A DNA stretch of 64,000 nucleotides. Source: Helianthus annuus. Its lineage: Eukaryota > Streptophyta > Magnoliopsida > Asterales > Asteraceae. How positions within the stretch are numbered: the first letter of the stretch is position 1; each line of letters starts with the position of its first letter. The notes under the pieces are model-generated. The model was not told where the DNA came from and did no database searches. It was given only the letters and a program-made list of their open reading frames with translations. Shown here piece by piece: positions 11,298 to 23,000 of this stretch. Position numbers and translations under genes: made by a program. Where the stretch lies: NCBI RefSeq assembly GCF_002127325.2, contig NC_035441.2, positions 150,692,124-150,756,123 on the forward strand. The letters run 5' to 3'.

Positions 11298-12386
11298 CCC
11301 CCCCCCCCATTTGTGTTAAAACCCACAAAACTGATCAAAGAGCTCTAAGTTGATGCCATTGCTTCATACCTGAGCTCCTGGATCAAGTTTAGCTTTCGGG
11401 GACCCTTCGTAAGTGTTCTTTCGTTCTTTTAATCGCTTTCTAGTGCTAAAGTCAAACTTTGTTTGACTTTCTGCGTTGACCAGCTTATGGTCAACACGAA
11501 GTTCGTTGGAACTTCATAACGTGAGCGTGATCACGATGGTTATAGTCCGTAGTGACTATACCTACTGATTACCACGTTATCTAGGCTCAGTGACGAGTCG
11601 TAGTTTCGGCCAAAATGCGCATTCTTGCGTATTTTGTAACCAAACTACTCGTGAGTATCAAAACCGCTTGTTTTGATACCAAACCTGTTTTCTAAACTTA
11701 GTTAAGCATGTGTTAACATGCTTAGCTCGTCACTTTTAGTATAGTGCTTATATAGGGTCGTAAGGTAAGCGATCTAAACAATCGCTTATACTTTCGAACC
11801 CGACCCATTTGGTCGATCCTTAGGATCCGACCAAACACATTAGGTGACCATAGTTGTATAGGGAATAACCTTCCAAGGTTATACCTTATGGTCACGACGT
11901 TAGGCGTTCCAAGCGCGTTTTACACGAACGACGCGTTAAGGTAGCATAAGCTACCAAAATGGGTCGTAATGGGTCGTAAGCACTTAGGTTAAGTTTCACT
12001 TTAGCATGTGGGCTTTGTTAAACCATATTACACGAGTCTCCATACTCGTTTGGTTTACGAACCCGCATCCTATCCAATCCTCCGATTTAGGTCCGGTATA
12101 TTAACATAGTTACCTATATTAGGTGCCGTTTGATATCCGTGATCTCTAGCAGTGTTTGGTTGTTATACAAGGACTTCAAAGCAATCTCAGGTGAGTACAT
12201 AGAACCCCATCTTTTACATGTTTTCGAGGAGTTTATGTGAGTACATAGACCCCTCTTTTACTGTTTTCCAAACTGTTTTGGGGTGGAACACATGTGCCTA
12301 CTTGTTACTTTTATGCTTTCAATGTTTTCATATTATATGCTTTTTATGTTCGTTAGTACATATATAGTACATGATTTCATTGTGTT

Positions 12387-12553
12387 CATGCTATGTATGT
12401 CCATTGTGTGCATACTTAGTACAATCGATTTACAATACATTTCATGCTACGTATGCCCATTGTGTGCATACTTAGTACATCACTTTACAATACATTTCAT
12501 GCTACGTACGCCCATTGTGTGCATACTTAGTACATGGTTTTACATCGCATTTC
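12387..12553. repeat. tandem repeat, three ~55-bp units
   Basis: CATGCTAYGTAYGYCCATTG followed by TGTGCATACTTAGTACA is repeated starting at 12387, 12443 and 12498 (periods 56 and 55). It lies in the transcribed part of the solo LTR. Confidence 0.7.
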
Positions 12554-13910
12554 CGTTGCATATGCTCATCCAGCATATGAACACATTATACTACATTTTG
12601 AAACGTTGTAACCATTTGACTATGTGAACCGTCTTAACCCTTTGATTATATGAACCGTTTGTAACCATTGAACCGTGTGAACCAGTTGCATCTATTGACA
12701 TGATTTACATTTGACAACAGACATTTGACTATACATAAACATTTCCACAATTGTTAAACATTTCATCTTGATGGTTTGGTTTGAGTAAGTAATCTAAGTA
12801 GCGAGGCGTGTGTAATATGATACAAGCATGGTGGATACGCCGCTGGTACTTCCTACATATAAGTGTTTGTATGGTATTACATATCGTAGCGTTATTTGAA
12901 TCATTTCAATTTGAGACATATAACATTTTATACAAATAACACACTTTTCACAAGACCTTGATTTACAAACAACTCATCTTATACAAACTCATTTTACATG
13001 GTTATTCATTTAACCATACATTATTCTCTTATTTATACATATCATCTGATCTTATCGTTTTTTTTCAAATGATTTACAAGACAAAGCAAATTACAAGGTT
13101 CATGACTAAACATTTTCTCAAATATAAGTCATGAATTCTGTTTTCACAAAACCTATGTATCTCACAGGCATTTTTATGCTGACGTACCTATTTTCACATG
13201 TGTTTTCAGGAGATGATGCATAGGACTTATCAAGACATACTTAGGCGGACCTGTGCCTTAGTGACTTAAAATGAGACAAGAACTAGTTAATTTATGTTAT
13301 GTACTCTTTGATTCTTGTTTAAACGATGTAAACTTTCAAGTTTGATTAATAAAAAGAAACTTCATTTGCCATGGATTTGAAACAATAAATTATGTCTCAA
13401 CACTCCCCGACGTTTCCGCCGCGGTTGCATGTTATACGCGGTCGGGGTGTGACAATTATTACCCAAAAAGTCGTAACTTTCAATGTTTGACGCTTTTAAC
13501 CCTTCTTAAACGAATTTGGTCAAAACTTTCTCTTGTAACGGAACGTGATGAAATTTATATCGCGCATTCTAGTGAGTATAATTTACCGTTACAAAGCCTC
13601 GGGTATGCCAAAGGGTCACTCAGAGGTATAACTTAAACATGTTGACACATTTGGCCCCTGTAGTTTGTAATTCCTCACTTTCTTCCACATTTCGTTCCGT
13701 ATGATCCATGATTTATTCTTTTGAAGGTACGAGCATCATGTAGGGTCACTGTAAAGTATATTTATCCCTTGTTGACATCTTGAACCCTTGAATTCACATA
13801 CTTTCTATGTTTGTCAACTTTAGTCCCTCTGTAGTATTTGTTACCACGTGCAAACTTATGACACGTGTCATTACTTTATAGGACGCAAAATTTCGAGGTG
13901 TTACAACCAA

Positions 13911-14660
13911 GTAGCTCACTGACGTAAAATATAGACATAGTTGAATTTATACCGACACGTATTAGAAAATCGAGGGGATAAAAAACACGAGGGACAAAAT
14001 GTGACCACCTAATACCGTGTTAAGTAGCAACCGAACGACCACCAAATCCGGAAAAAAAAACTTAGAACAATACTAACAAAAAAGAAACTCATTTAACTTT
14101 TGTTGCAAAATAATAAAAAACCAAAGTTTTAATAAAAAAATAAATAACCCTAAAATAGACTATGCAAAAAAAAGACAAAAAAAGTCACTATTCCTCCCTA
14201 TGTGATGAACTAATATATATGGATTATACAACTACCCCCTCCCCCTGGTTTGCAAGGGGGGCGTAAAACTATGATAAGTAGCAACCAAACTACGATCAAA
14301 ACCGGGAAAATCGTAAAATAAAAACACGAATTTCTAACATCAATTGGCTCACGTGACATAAAACATAGACGGAGTTGAATTTATACCGACGCGTATTAGT
14401 CGTGAGGGTAAAAAACGTGAGGGATCAAATGTGACAACTAAAAATCGTGTTAAGTAGTAACCGAACGATAACCAAATCCGGGAAAAAAATTAAAACAAAA
14501 CTAATAAAAAAATAATCTCATGTAACTTTTGTGGTAAAATAGCAACAGAAAACCAAATTTTTATTAAAAAAATAAATAACCTTAAAGTCTATTATGAGAA
14601 AAAAAAAAAAAAGAAACAAAAAAGTCACCGTTACTTTCAGTGTTATGAATTAATATATGG
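13911..14660. repeat. direct duplication, two ~315-bp copies offset by ~430 bp
   Basis: The copy from about 13911 to 14220 and the copy from about 14341 to 14655 share blocks such as GAATTTATACCGACRCGTATTA, GTTAAGTAGYAACCGAACGA, ACCAAATCCGG and AAAAAAATAAATAACC in the same order. A C/G-rich spacer lies between. The unit has no coding frame and I do not recognise it; part of its core (AAGTAGCAACC) appears again near 14276. Confidence 0.55.
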
Positions 14661-15734
14661 ATAATTCTAAATTTACATAGCGAAAACAAGTGAAAATGTA
14701 AATAATAATTCAAACTTCTCTTTTCTCTTTTGATCAACTTCGCCACATTTGTATACGACAACTATGACCTGAAAACTAAAAAAATGGCCTTTGTAATCCG
14801 CTGCATATATCGCATGGGGAAATTCTTACTTATATACAAAATACGATTCTGAAATTCAGATAGTTTATGCCTTTAAAATCCAATGTGAGATACGTTGCGT
14901 GAATAATTATTTCTGACGATAATAACTTATATTAATTAATACTAACTTGGGCATTATTTGATGATGCATCATTGATGTTGACAAAGGCATCAAGATTCTT
15001 GAGATATAACGTGAAGTTCTCTAAATTTGACTTTTAAACATCCAATTAGCAATAAGATTCCATCTATTTTTATTTTTAAAGTTGAATATTCTCTAACTAA
15101 CGAGTAGTTAACATCGCATGCCATTGGTGATTGAATGCATACAACATTTTATCTATCATGCTAACAAATATTGTTGGTTTTACACATCTGAAGTTTATAA
15201 TTTTGCTTTGGCTATACGAGTGAAAACTTGACAGGAGGCCATGCATCCTAAATCGCTCTCACCCAAATACGTTTATTTGTAGAGTTCTCCTCCCGTACCA
15301 TTTGAGGTAGATAACCGATTCAACTAAATAATAAATTAGATATTTATTACATAATTACTCTCTAATGAATATATAACTAACGTAATTATGAAACTATATT
15401 ATGATCCAATTTAAACATATAACTAGAATAATTTAATCCGATTATATAATTTATATGATAACTTAAATTGGATCATAATATAGTTTCATAATTGTGTAGT
15501 CACTCCAGAGTAGTTATATGTTTTAATTAGTTTAGAATATAGTTACATAAGTACGCTATATAAATACTTTTATTTATAAAATTGCCACTGCTCCTTTTTC
15601 CCTTTGATTCACACACATAAACTTTATTTGTATTTGACTTTCATGTGTGTGTATATTATTGTATATAACATAATATTAAATGGGTCAAGTTTGAAATTAA
15701 AAAAAAAAACTTATCATCCCAACATAATTTTTTT
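14661..15734. other. AT-rich intergenic stretch with a short inverted repeat
   Basis: No gene is supported. The only structure I see is a ~30-bp inverted repeat, 15383-15413 against 15464-15493 (TAATTATGAAACTATATTAT and its complement), separated by about 50 AT-rich bases. This could be a small MITE or a hairpin. Confidence 0.45.
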
Positions 15735-16063
15735 GAGTAAATTGCTAAAATTGTCCCTGAGTTTTGGGTATGTTTGTCAGTTTCATTTAAAATATTTTTT
15801 TTATACAAAATAGTTCTTCACTTTTGAGATTTTTTGTCATTTTCATTCAAAAGTCTAATTTGCTTTATTTTTTCTGTCAAATACTTGGATGAAAATAGCA
15901 AAAAAATCTCCAATCTTAGGGACGATTTTGACAAAAAGGTTAAACGTTTGGATGAAAATGACAAAAAATACCAAAAGTGAAAGACAATATGATACAAAAT
16001 AATTATTTTGAATGAAATTAACAAACATACCCAAAACTCAGATACAATTTTAGCAATTTACTC
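15735..16063. mobile_element. MITE with ~50-bp terminal inverted repeats and 10-bp target duplication (Mutator-like)
   Basis: The left end GAGTAAATTGCTAAAATTGT and the right end, its inverted copy, extend about 50 bases with few mismatches through TGAGTTTTGGGTATGTTTGT. Flanks are TAATTTTTTT (15725-15734) and TAACTTTTTT (16064-16073), matching at 9 of 10 bases. Long inverted repeats with a 9-10 bp duplication fit Mutator-like elements. Its 329 bp carry no transposase. Confidence 0.65.
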
Positions 16064-16132
16064 TAACTTTTTTAACATAAGTTTAAACAATCTCGAGCTA
16101 CTCATCATATACCACCACCTGTTGTCACCATA

Positions 16133-16338
16133 TAAACAAACCCTCAAAACAAGTAAATTAAAAAATAAATAAACAAACCACTAATTCCAATACAACTCGG
16201 CGTGCAAAATCCCTGTTTTACCCCCCACCTCTCCTAAAACAAACCCTCAAAACAAGTAAATTAAAAAATAAATAAACAAACCACTAATTCCAATACAACC
16301 GGGCGTGCAAAATCCCTATCTTACCCCCCACCTCTCCT
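16133..16338. repeat. tandem duplication of a 103-bp unit
   Basis: Two near-identical units (16133-16235 and 16236-16338) contain CCCTCAAAACAAGTAAATTA and GGCGTGCAAAATCCCT. The few differences suggest a recent duplication, upstream of gene 1. Confidence 0.75.
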
Positions 16339-16372
16339 TCGTCCCCACATCCTAACAGTCAGGGGTATCTTA

Positions 16373-16680
16373 GAGCATTCACATCCAATCCACTAAAAAT
16401 ATACATACATTCCACTAAAAAACAACTCCTATATCAATATATTTCCACTAAAAACAAATACTTTTTCTCTCTCCTTTTCAATATATATTACATTTTCTCT
16501 CTCCTCTACTCACAACCACTTTCAAAATATATTAAAAAATTATACAGGGTGAACAGTGTCCCCCCAAATATACAGATGAACAGTAACATTTTCTCTCTCC
16601 TCTACTCACAACCACTTAAACCACTTTTTATAATTTAAAAACCCATCTCTCAAGATTTGGTGGATAGAATGTGAATGCTC
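16373..16680 (+). mobile_element. MITE (Tourist/PIF-Harbinger-type) in the gene 1 promoter
   Basis: Termini are GAGCATTCACATCCAATCCA and its inverted copy GGATAGAATGTGAATGCTC, flanked on both sides by TTA (16370-16372 and 16681-16683). A TTA duplication is typical of PIF/Harbinger MITEs. The element is 308 bp, ends 342 bases before the start codon of gene 1, and has an inverted sister copy at 22001-22319. Confidence 0.75.
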
Positions 16681-16689
16681 TTATTAATC

Positions 16690-17022
16690 ACAACCAACCC
16701 TATCTATGACGGCGTCGTTAAACCCTAAGAATTCTCCAAGGGCATTTCCGTAACTTCACAAAAGAACATTTCCCTTTCCATTTCAATTTTCATTTTTTTC
16801 TCGTTCGTTCTTCGAGGCCATCCATTGGCTGTGTGTGTAAAAGGTGTAACTGTGTGTTCTTGATATGCGCTTCTTTTCCAAGCGTATTTTTACGACGATT
16901 TTCTTTTCAAAACCCTAACAAAAACTTCATCACATGTTTCCGTTTCTCGTTCGTCGATTCATCTCCTCGTAACAACTTGTTGATTGTTGATCATCATCAT
17001 CATCATCACTAGCTCAACGGCC
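16690..17022 (+). promoter_or_regulatory. 5' flank and probable 5' UTR of gene 1
   Basis: The stretch between the MITE and the start codon holds pyrimidine-rich TTTCATTTTTTTCTCGTTCG, then CTTCATCACATG and a (CAT)n-like run just before the ATG. No clear TATA box is seen. Start of transcription cannot be fixed from sequence alone. Confidence 0.4.
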
Positions 17023-20000
17023 ATGATTCATCATCGGTAACTTCATCGTTTATCCGTTTTTTTTTTTTTTTTTTTGTTATTGATTGATGTTTTTGTGTTC
17101 TTGTTTGTGTTTGTTGGGTTAATGATTGTTTTAAGTAGTGGAGTTAGTTAGAGTGAAAGTTTCTTATTTTACTGTCAATTTGACATTTTGTTATTGATGA
17201 TCATCAGTGGATTTTTACTGTTTAGTTTAGGGTTTTTTATTTTAGTTATTAAGTTTGTAAATTTGGTTAATTAAACTGAAATTTTGTTTGGATTTTATTT
17301 GCCCAAAATAGGAGTTACTGATTTCCCTATTTGTTAACTTTGTAATCACCATGTTTGTATTCATTTTCTGTAAATAATCCTTTGAATTATTTCAAATAAA
17401 TTTCTATTATTTTTTATAAATTTCTGATAATATTGTTGGGTTGTTAATTGTTATGGCTTGCTAATATATTCAGGGGCTTTTGCCATGATGTTGAAGCATT
17501 GCATTATAAGGTTGTTGCATTGTGTGCGGTTTTATGGCTTACAACGTTCGGGCCATGTACCATGACCGGGACCCAGAATCTAACGGGCTATGATGAGTAT
17601 GGGTCATATAAAAGTGGGTCAAGTTCGGGTTCAGAAGATGTGTTGGTTCAGGTTCAAAGTTCGGTACCGAATCTAAATCTTGAGAACATATGTAGACGTT
17701 CGGACTTGTTCTGTTTTCCTTCGACGTTATCTGGTTTCTTTTCGGATTTTCATAGTACAGATGCAGCGAATGTTTCGGGTTTTTCTGGGGTTAAACGAGA
17801 TGATACAGTAGTTGTAGGGACAACGCAACCAAACCGTGCTAATTTTCAGTTAATGAATGGGAGTATTGTTTCTTGCTCACTTGAATTAAAAGAGAGTGTT
17901 CGTGATAGTGATGACGAAAATGACACATCATCTGTTTTTAGGATCAAATCGAATCGTGTGAATGATTTTTCGTCACAAAGTGTACAAATTAGCCACCCGT
18001 TACTTGACTGGGGCCGAAAGTATTTACATTTTCCTTCATTAGCTTATCTGACAGTGGAAAACAGACATAAAAGTAGCGTTTTAAACGTTTTTGAGTCATA
18101 CTGTACCAACACACAATTCTATCCTTGCAATTACACTGAAATCAAGATCAGGCCCGGTGAAACTGCGTCTTTGTGTTTTGTGTTTTTGCCAAAACAGTTA
18201 GGTTTGTCTTCAGGTCACTTAATATTGCAAACGAGCTCGGGTGGGTTTTTGGTGCGGGCTCAAGGGTTTGCGGTTCAACCTCCTTACATGTTACAATCGT
18301 CAATTGGTTCAGGTTCAAGCCCGTGGGTTATATCGCTATCCAATCCTTCTAACGAAGTTTTGCATTTGAAAGAAGTAAGTGCTAGGATGTCGATTTCTTC
18401 GGGGAACGTTTCTTATGTGGTTGATGGTGTTTGCAGCATGATTGATCGCGCCGGTTCTGTTGAATATAGTGCTAAAGAGTGGGTAGATGTTAAAGTTGGT
18501 CAACTTGGTCAACTGGGAATGGCAATAAGGCCACAAAAGACGTGGACTGTTGGCTCGAACAGCAATGAGCCGATTCTAGAGGTAGAGTTCCCGTATCGTT
18601 CTCAAACAAACGTGTATGGCTCTTTTTGCGTCCAACTACTGAATAACGCTTCAAGAGATAACGTGGATACGATAGTTTTCGAAGCCGAATATGGAGGGAA
18701 ATCGAAATCTAATGATCTTGAAACTCGTCTTTCGATTTCACTCGATGTTTTAATGCCTTGTGATGTCAACGGAACTACCGTTGTTTCCCTCTTGGTGGAA
18801 AACGACGGTCCTGATTTACTGAGCGTGGTCAAAATTAGTACAGTTGGTGACAACATCGAGTCGTTACAGTCTAAATATGTCGAAGGGTTAATCTTGTTTC
18901 CTCATACCGTGACACAAGTGGCTATGGTTACTTATACTCCAAATCTGCATACGAATTTGGACTGCAAATTGGTTGTACATACGAATAAATCAAATGATCC
19001 CGAGCTTGAGATTCCTTGCAGTCATTTCGCCGGTCTTTGTTCACGGTCACATTCTTATGCAGAATCAAGATCCCGTAACGTTCATGTGCATCAACCGTCG
19101 GAACTCAAGGTATCGAAGGCGAAAGAAACGGCAGAATCTGATGAATCGATACTTGGAAACTGGAGATCTCAGGGGACGAAAAACGGTATTTCGGTACTCG
19201 ATGATCACGAGGTTATATTCCCGGTGGTTCTCATTGGCAGTCATCACACTAAATGGATCAAAGTCGTAAACCCGAGTGACAAACCCGTTGCTATGCAGCT
19301 GCTTTTAAATTCCGGAGAAATTATTAACGAATGCCGAGAATCAGATGAATATTTGCAGACATCTTCATCTTACACTTTGGTTCTTAATAGTGAAACGGCC
19401 CCTTCGCGATACGGTTTTTCAATACCACACAATGCGTTAACAGAAGCCTATGTTCACCCTCACGGACAGACAGTTCTTGGGCCGGTTGTGTTTCACCCAT
19501 CGAGCCGGTGTGCGTGGAAAAGCTCGGCTCTTGTTAGAAACAATCTCTCGGGTGTCGAATGGTTATCGTTGCGTGGATCTGGAGGTTTGGTTTCGTTGAT
19601 TTTACATGATGGATCGGATCCGGTTCATACCATCGAGCTCAAGCACAACTATGGTCAACCGTATATGAAAGTTTTTTATGCGAAGAACACCGGAGATTTG
19701 CCCGTAAAAGTTGACAAAATTACAATCTCGGGCACGAAGTGCGAACTGGATGGGTTTGTGGTGGGTAGTTGTAAAGGCTTTGCGTTACAGCCAGGGGAAT
19801 CACGAAAGATTATAGTATCGTATCATGCGGAAACTTGTGTGGAAACGGTACTTCGGGATCTTGAACTGGGTATGGTTGGTGGCATATTGGTTGTACCCGT
19901 GAAAGTCAGTCTTCCGAAACTAACACTTACGACATGCAAACGATCGCTTTTTTGGATAAAGTTCAAGAAGGTTGTCCTTGCGGCTCTTGTTTCCGTACTT

Positions 20001-20708
20001 CTAATTTTCATGGCGTGTTCGTATATGTTTTCGGTCATTATCAGAGATGGAAACTTGTCCGAAACACATTCTTCAGATGTTTGTTTAAAACCGGATACGA
20101 TAAACAAAGTGGTGGTAACATCGTTGTCATTGTCGTCACCAGAAGCATCCGATCTGGAGTTGAAGTCTACGGCGGTTGAGTCACCGAAACCTGAGAATCT
20201 TACAGTTAAAACGGGAAAAGACAAAGCGAGACGTAGAAAGAAGAAAAGGAGTTCGGGTACGGGGTTAACGGGCTATTTAGATGGGCTGAGTAGCCATAGC
20301 AGCAACTCGACACCTTCATCCCCATTATCTCCAGTCAAATGTTCCACACCGAAAAGATCTCCTCAGTTATCTCCCAGTCAATACGTTCGGGCTAGAAGCC
20401 CGTTTAGTAATGGTGGCTCTAGTACGGTTGTTCCCGTTAAAGACAAGCCTTCCACCCCACCCAAAACCCCCACCCCGTTCGAACGGGCTCCTGGGGCCGA
20501 AAGGAAAGCGGTTAAACCCGAAGAAAAACCAGGGTATAATATATGGGATTACCACCTTCAGCTATGTGATTTGGGCGTTTTTGAGGTGGGCTCAGTTATG
20601 CTGCCCACCATTGCTAAAGATAACCTTGTTAGCTTTTTTGAAATCAGCCCACAAGAACTTTTTACAATATCTGGAGCAGATATTGTAAGTTGTAAACAAA
20701 ATGATTAA
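17023..20708 (+). CDS. TMEM131-like single-pass membrane protein
   Basis: Predicted exons are 17023-17036 (ATG ATT CAT CAT CG) and 17474-20708, joined across a 437-bp intron (CG/GTAACT...ATTCAG/G). This gives 1082 residues. I chose this start because the long frame has no ATG upstream of the acceptor and the mini-exon supplies one in frame. The protein has a hydrophobic N-terminal segment (about 15-33, signal anchor or signal peptide). A PapD-like domain follows (about 175-275, from LLDWGRKYLHFPSLAYLTVE), then further Ig-like beta domains. One membrane helix lies near 836-860 (VVLAALVSVLLIFMACSYMF), followed by a cytosolic tail with ARRRKKKRS and Ser/Pro-rich stretches. In animals TMEM131 acts in ER-Golgi export of secreted cargo such as collagen; the plant role is not established by this sequence. 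The tail after YNIW is uncertain: a donor-like ATT/GTAAGT at 20684 could extend the gene into another exon. Confidence 0.85.
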
Positions 20709-22000
20709 TAAAAAGTTGCCTAGTTAATCTATCTCGTGTGGGTTTTATTCGATTTTCGTCTGTTATAAAAAAGTCTAAACTAATTTCTAAAAAAAGGTCA
20801 ATTACGCTATATACACAGCCCATAAGTTGGGATGGGTATGGGACGGGTTTTGGTACTTCAAGTCCCATTCCCAACTGTAGAACTGTGTCTGATATCCGTT
20901 GGGTTCTCGGGTTTCTCTTGGGTATACCCGTATATGATCTTGTGTGGTTAAAAATTACCGGTTGAGATTCCCATTACCTGAAACCCACCTTAAAAGTTGA
21001 TTTAAAATATCCAATACTTGGCTACACCTCTAAGAATGCATAGTTCTAGGAACATATCACAAAATATCGTTTTTGGCTCGAAATTTTGCTTATCTACGGA
21101 ACATATAATCATCTATTATATAGATTTTCATGTCTAACCATCCTCTTTAACGATTCTAGAATCACTCTTTAGCAGTCATGTTAAGGTCTTGACTTGACCC
21201 GAGTCAATGAGCTGCACCATACAGGGTCCATAGTCATTCCTTTACTTTAACGAGTCTTGTAAGTTGTAATGCTGGTTGCATTAAAGGTGACATTGATTCC
21301 CTTACAGCTATTGCTGCATTAAATATGTATATGTTCTATCCTCGGATTAATTGCGAAAATGGCGCCTTACAATCTGTTAGATTATATGTAGCTTTCATGT
21401 TTTAATGGCGCCCAGCAACGTGTCATCTTGTTTCACACATGAAAATGAGAAATCACAACAAGATATGGTCGATTTTCGTCCCTTGGAAAAGATTAAAGAT
21501 GCCAAATTTCATATTCTTGAAAACGACCCAACTCAACCAACCAGCTACACGGATCATTTATGACATGTTACCTTGAATCATTTTGTGTCGTCCTTTTGGT
21601 GTTCTTGAACAAGCCAACGAATGATAGCGACGCGCAATGAAAGTTGTACATAGTATCGACGATGACATCATGTGTCTGGTTATGAGTCATAACTTGTGTT
21701 TAGTTTTCGAAGAAGCTGGTCCTATGTCATTCCTTGTTTTAATGATGGACGTCTCGTCTTGACTGCTGTGTTGACTTGTACCCTTTGCATTGCATATGTG
21801 GAATTCGGACATCAAGTGTCTGGTCTGGTTGTCATTTGTGTTAAGTCTTGAAATGGTGTGGTCCAATTTTGTTCCTAATGCTTTTTACATCCAGCAATGT
21901 TTTCTTGTGATCAAGTCGGAAGTACTGCTTTGCCTACTTGTACCTTGTGAAGCTAAACTTGTACATTAGCCAAAATTTGCTGATTTTTGTTTCAACTTTA
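20709..22000. other. 3' flank of gene 1, no gene seen
   Basis: The first ~250 bases probably include the 3' UTR of gene 1. I see no long frame, no terminal repeats and no strong tandem array from here to the MITE at 22001. Extra exons of gene 1 could lie here if the donor-like site at 20685 is used. Confidence 0.4.
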
Positions 22001-22319
22001 GAGCATTCACATTCTAACCATCAAATTATGTGAGGAGGGGTTTTTATATTATAAAGGGTATAAAAAGTGGTTGTGAGTAGAGGAGAGAGAAAATGTTACT
22101 GTTCATCTGTATATTTGGGGGGGACACTGTTCACCCGTTATAATTTTTTAATATATTTTGAAAGTGGTTGTGAGTGGAAGTTAGAGAAAAATGTAATGAT
22201 AATATTATTTAATTGAAAGGAGAGAGAAAAAGTATTTGTTTTTAGTGGAAATATATTGATATAGGAGTTGTTTTTTAGTGGAATGTATGTATAATTTGAT
22301 GGATTGGATGTGAATGCTC
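22001..22319 (-). mobile_element. second, inverted copy of the TTA-flanked MITE
   Basis: Termini GAGCATTCACATTCTAACCA and GATTGGATGTGAATGCTC are flanked by TTA at 21998-22000 and 22320-22322. Its reverse complement follows the copy at 16373-16680 through TACATACATTCCACTAAAAA and the CTCTCTCC stretch. Both copies carry the motif around ACACTGTTCACC. Confidence 0.75.
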
Positions 22320-22322
22320 TTA

Positions 22323-23000
22323 CATGGAATTGGGACCATTAGAGAAAAGTCAGAAAATACAGCCCTTGAGACCGTGACTTATCACTTGATAAATGGACAA
22401 TGTAAGGGACCCAACCTCATGACTTCCTCAAGGTCTTTAAAAGCCCAAGAACCAAGCCAGCCTTAGAAACAAACTTACCCGGCCCGACAGCCCGTCAAGG
22501 ACCATCTCCCTGTTTGTAATGATCTGGTCCGTTTGAACGTGTTTAGGTAGAATGACAACGAGGTTGGCTTTCTGTCACATTAATGTGTAAATGGTCTAAT
22601 AATCTCATTTGTTAGTGTATTGATAGGATTTGGTAAGTGTATTATTAGTAACATGTTATTGTGGAAAAAGTAAATGAATAAATAAGAAAAGGTTGTTGGT
22701 TGATAAAGAAAGAAAGGAATGGGAAGAAAGTGAGGAGAATGATTTAAAAGAAGGTGGGGAAGAGATGAGGTCGCATGAGTCGTGACAAAGGCATCAGTGT
22801 CAGAATCCCACACAGCTCATCATTCATCACAAATATGAAAAGCATAAAATTCGTACGTTTGGTCCTTATACTATATTCATTTATACTTTTTCCTATCCTT
22901 TTAAAGTAAAAATAAAATCAGATATTTTTTAAACGGCATTATATATAACCATTATGGAAGAAATGTTGAATACGCATTTGTGTTTTCTTTTATCAATATT
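22323..23000. other. intergenic, nothing recognised
   Basis: The sequence is AT-rich with a purine-rich patch (22660-22770). A 77-codon minus-strand frame (22580-22813) is low-complexity and not supported as a gene. Confidence 0.4.

Larger units (their letters stand above)
10213..13454 (+). mobile_element. solo LTR of a gypsy element, inserted inside another LTR
   Basis: The block starts TGTGACACCTGGG and ends GTCGGGGTGTGACA, giving matching termini TGTGACACC/GGTGTGACA. It is flanked by a perfect 5-bp duplication ATTAT at 10208-10212 and 13455-13459. It is 3242 bp long and contains a plus-strand TATA box. No primer site, polypurine tract or coding follows it, so it is a solo LTR left by LTR-LTR recombination. 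Apparent frames inside (for example 12283-12627) follow a tandem repeat and are not genes. Confidence 0.8.
7337..13905 (-). repeat. 5' LTR of the minus-strand gypsy element, split by a solo LTR
   Basis: Read on the plus strand the LTR runs from TGTCACACCCCGAG at 7337 to TTTCGAGGTGTTACA at 13905. Reversed, this is TGTAACACCTCG...GGGGTGTGACA with the primer binding site next to it. The block 10213-13454 plus one ATTAT copy is a later insertion, leaving about 3.3 kb of original LTR. A second, truncated copy of this LTR lies at 56940-59525 in the same orientation. The long frames within are non-coding chance frames. Confidence 0.75.

Noticed and set aside
12283..12627. 114-codon hydrophobic frame
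   Set aside because: It reads through the 55-bp tandem repeat of the solo LTR; no homology-like features and the period explains the repeated peptide.
7337..13454. a single 6.1 kb LTR bounded by TGTCACACCCC and GGGGTGTGACA
   Set aside because: The ATTAT duplication at 10208 and 13455 and the continuation of the outer LTR to 13905 show two nested LTRs instead.
17448..17473. start of the long gene 1 frame at 17448
   Set aside because: The first codon is TTG and this stretch is the intron end (branch-like CTAAT and CAG acceptor); an upstream mini-exon gives the ATG.
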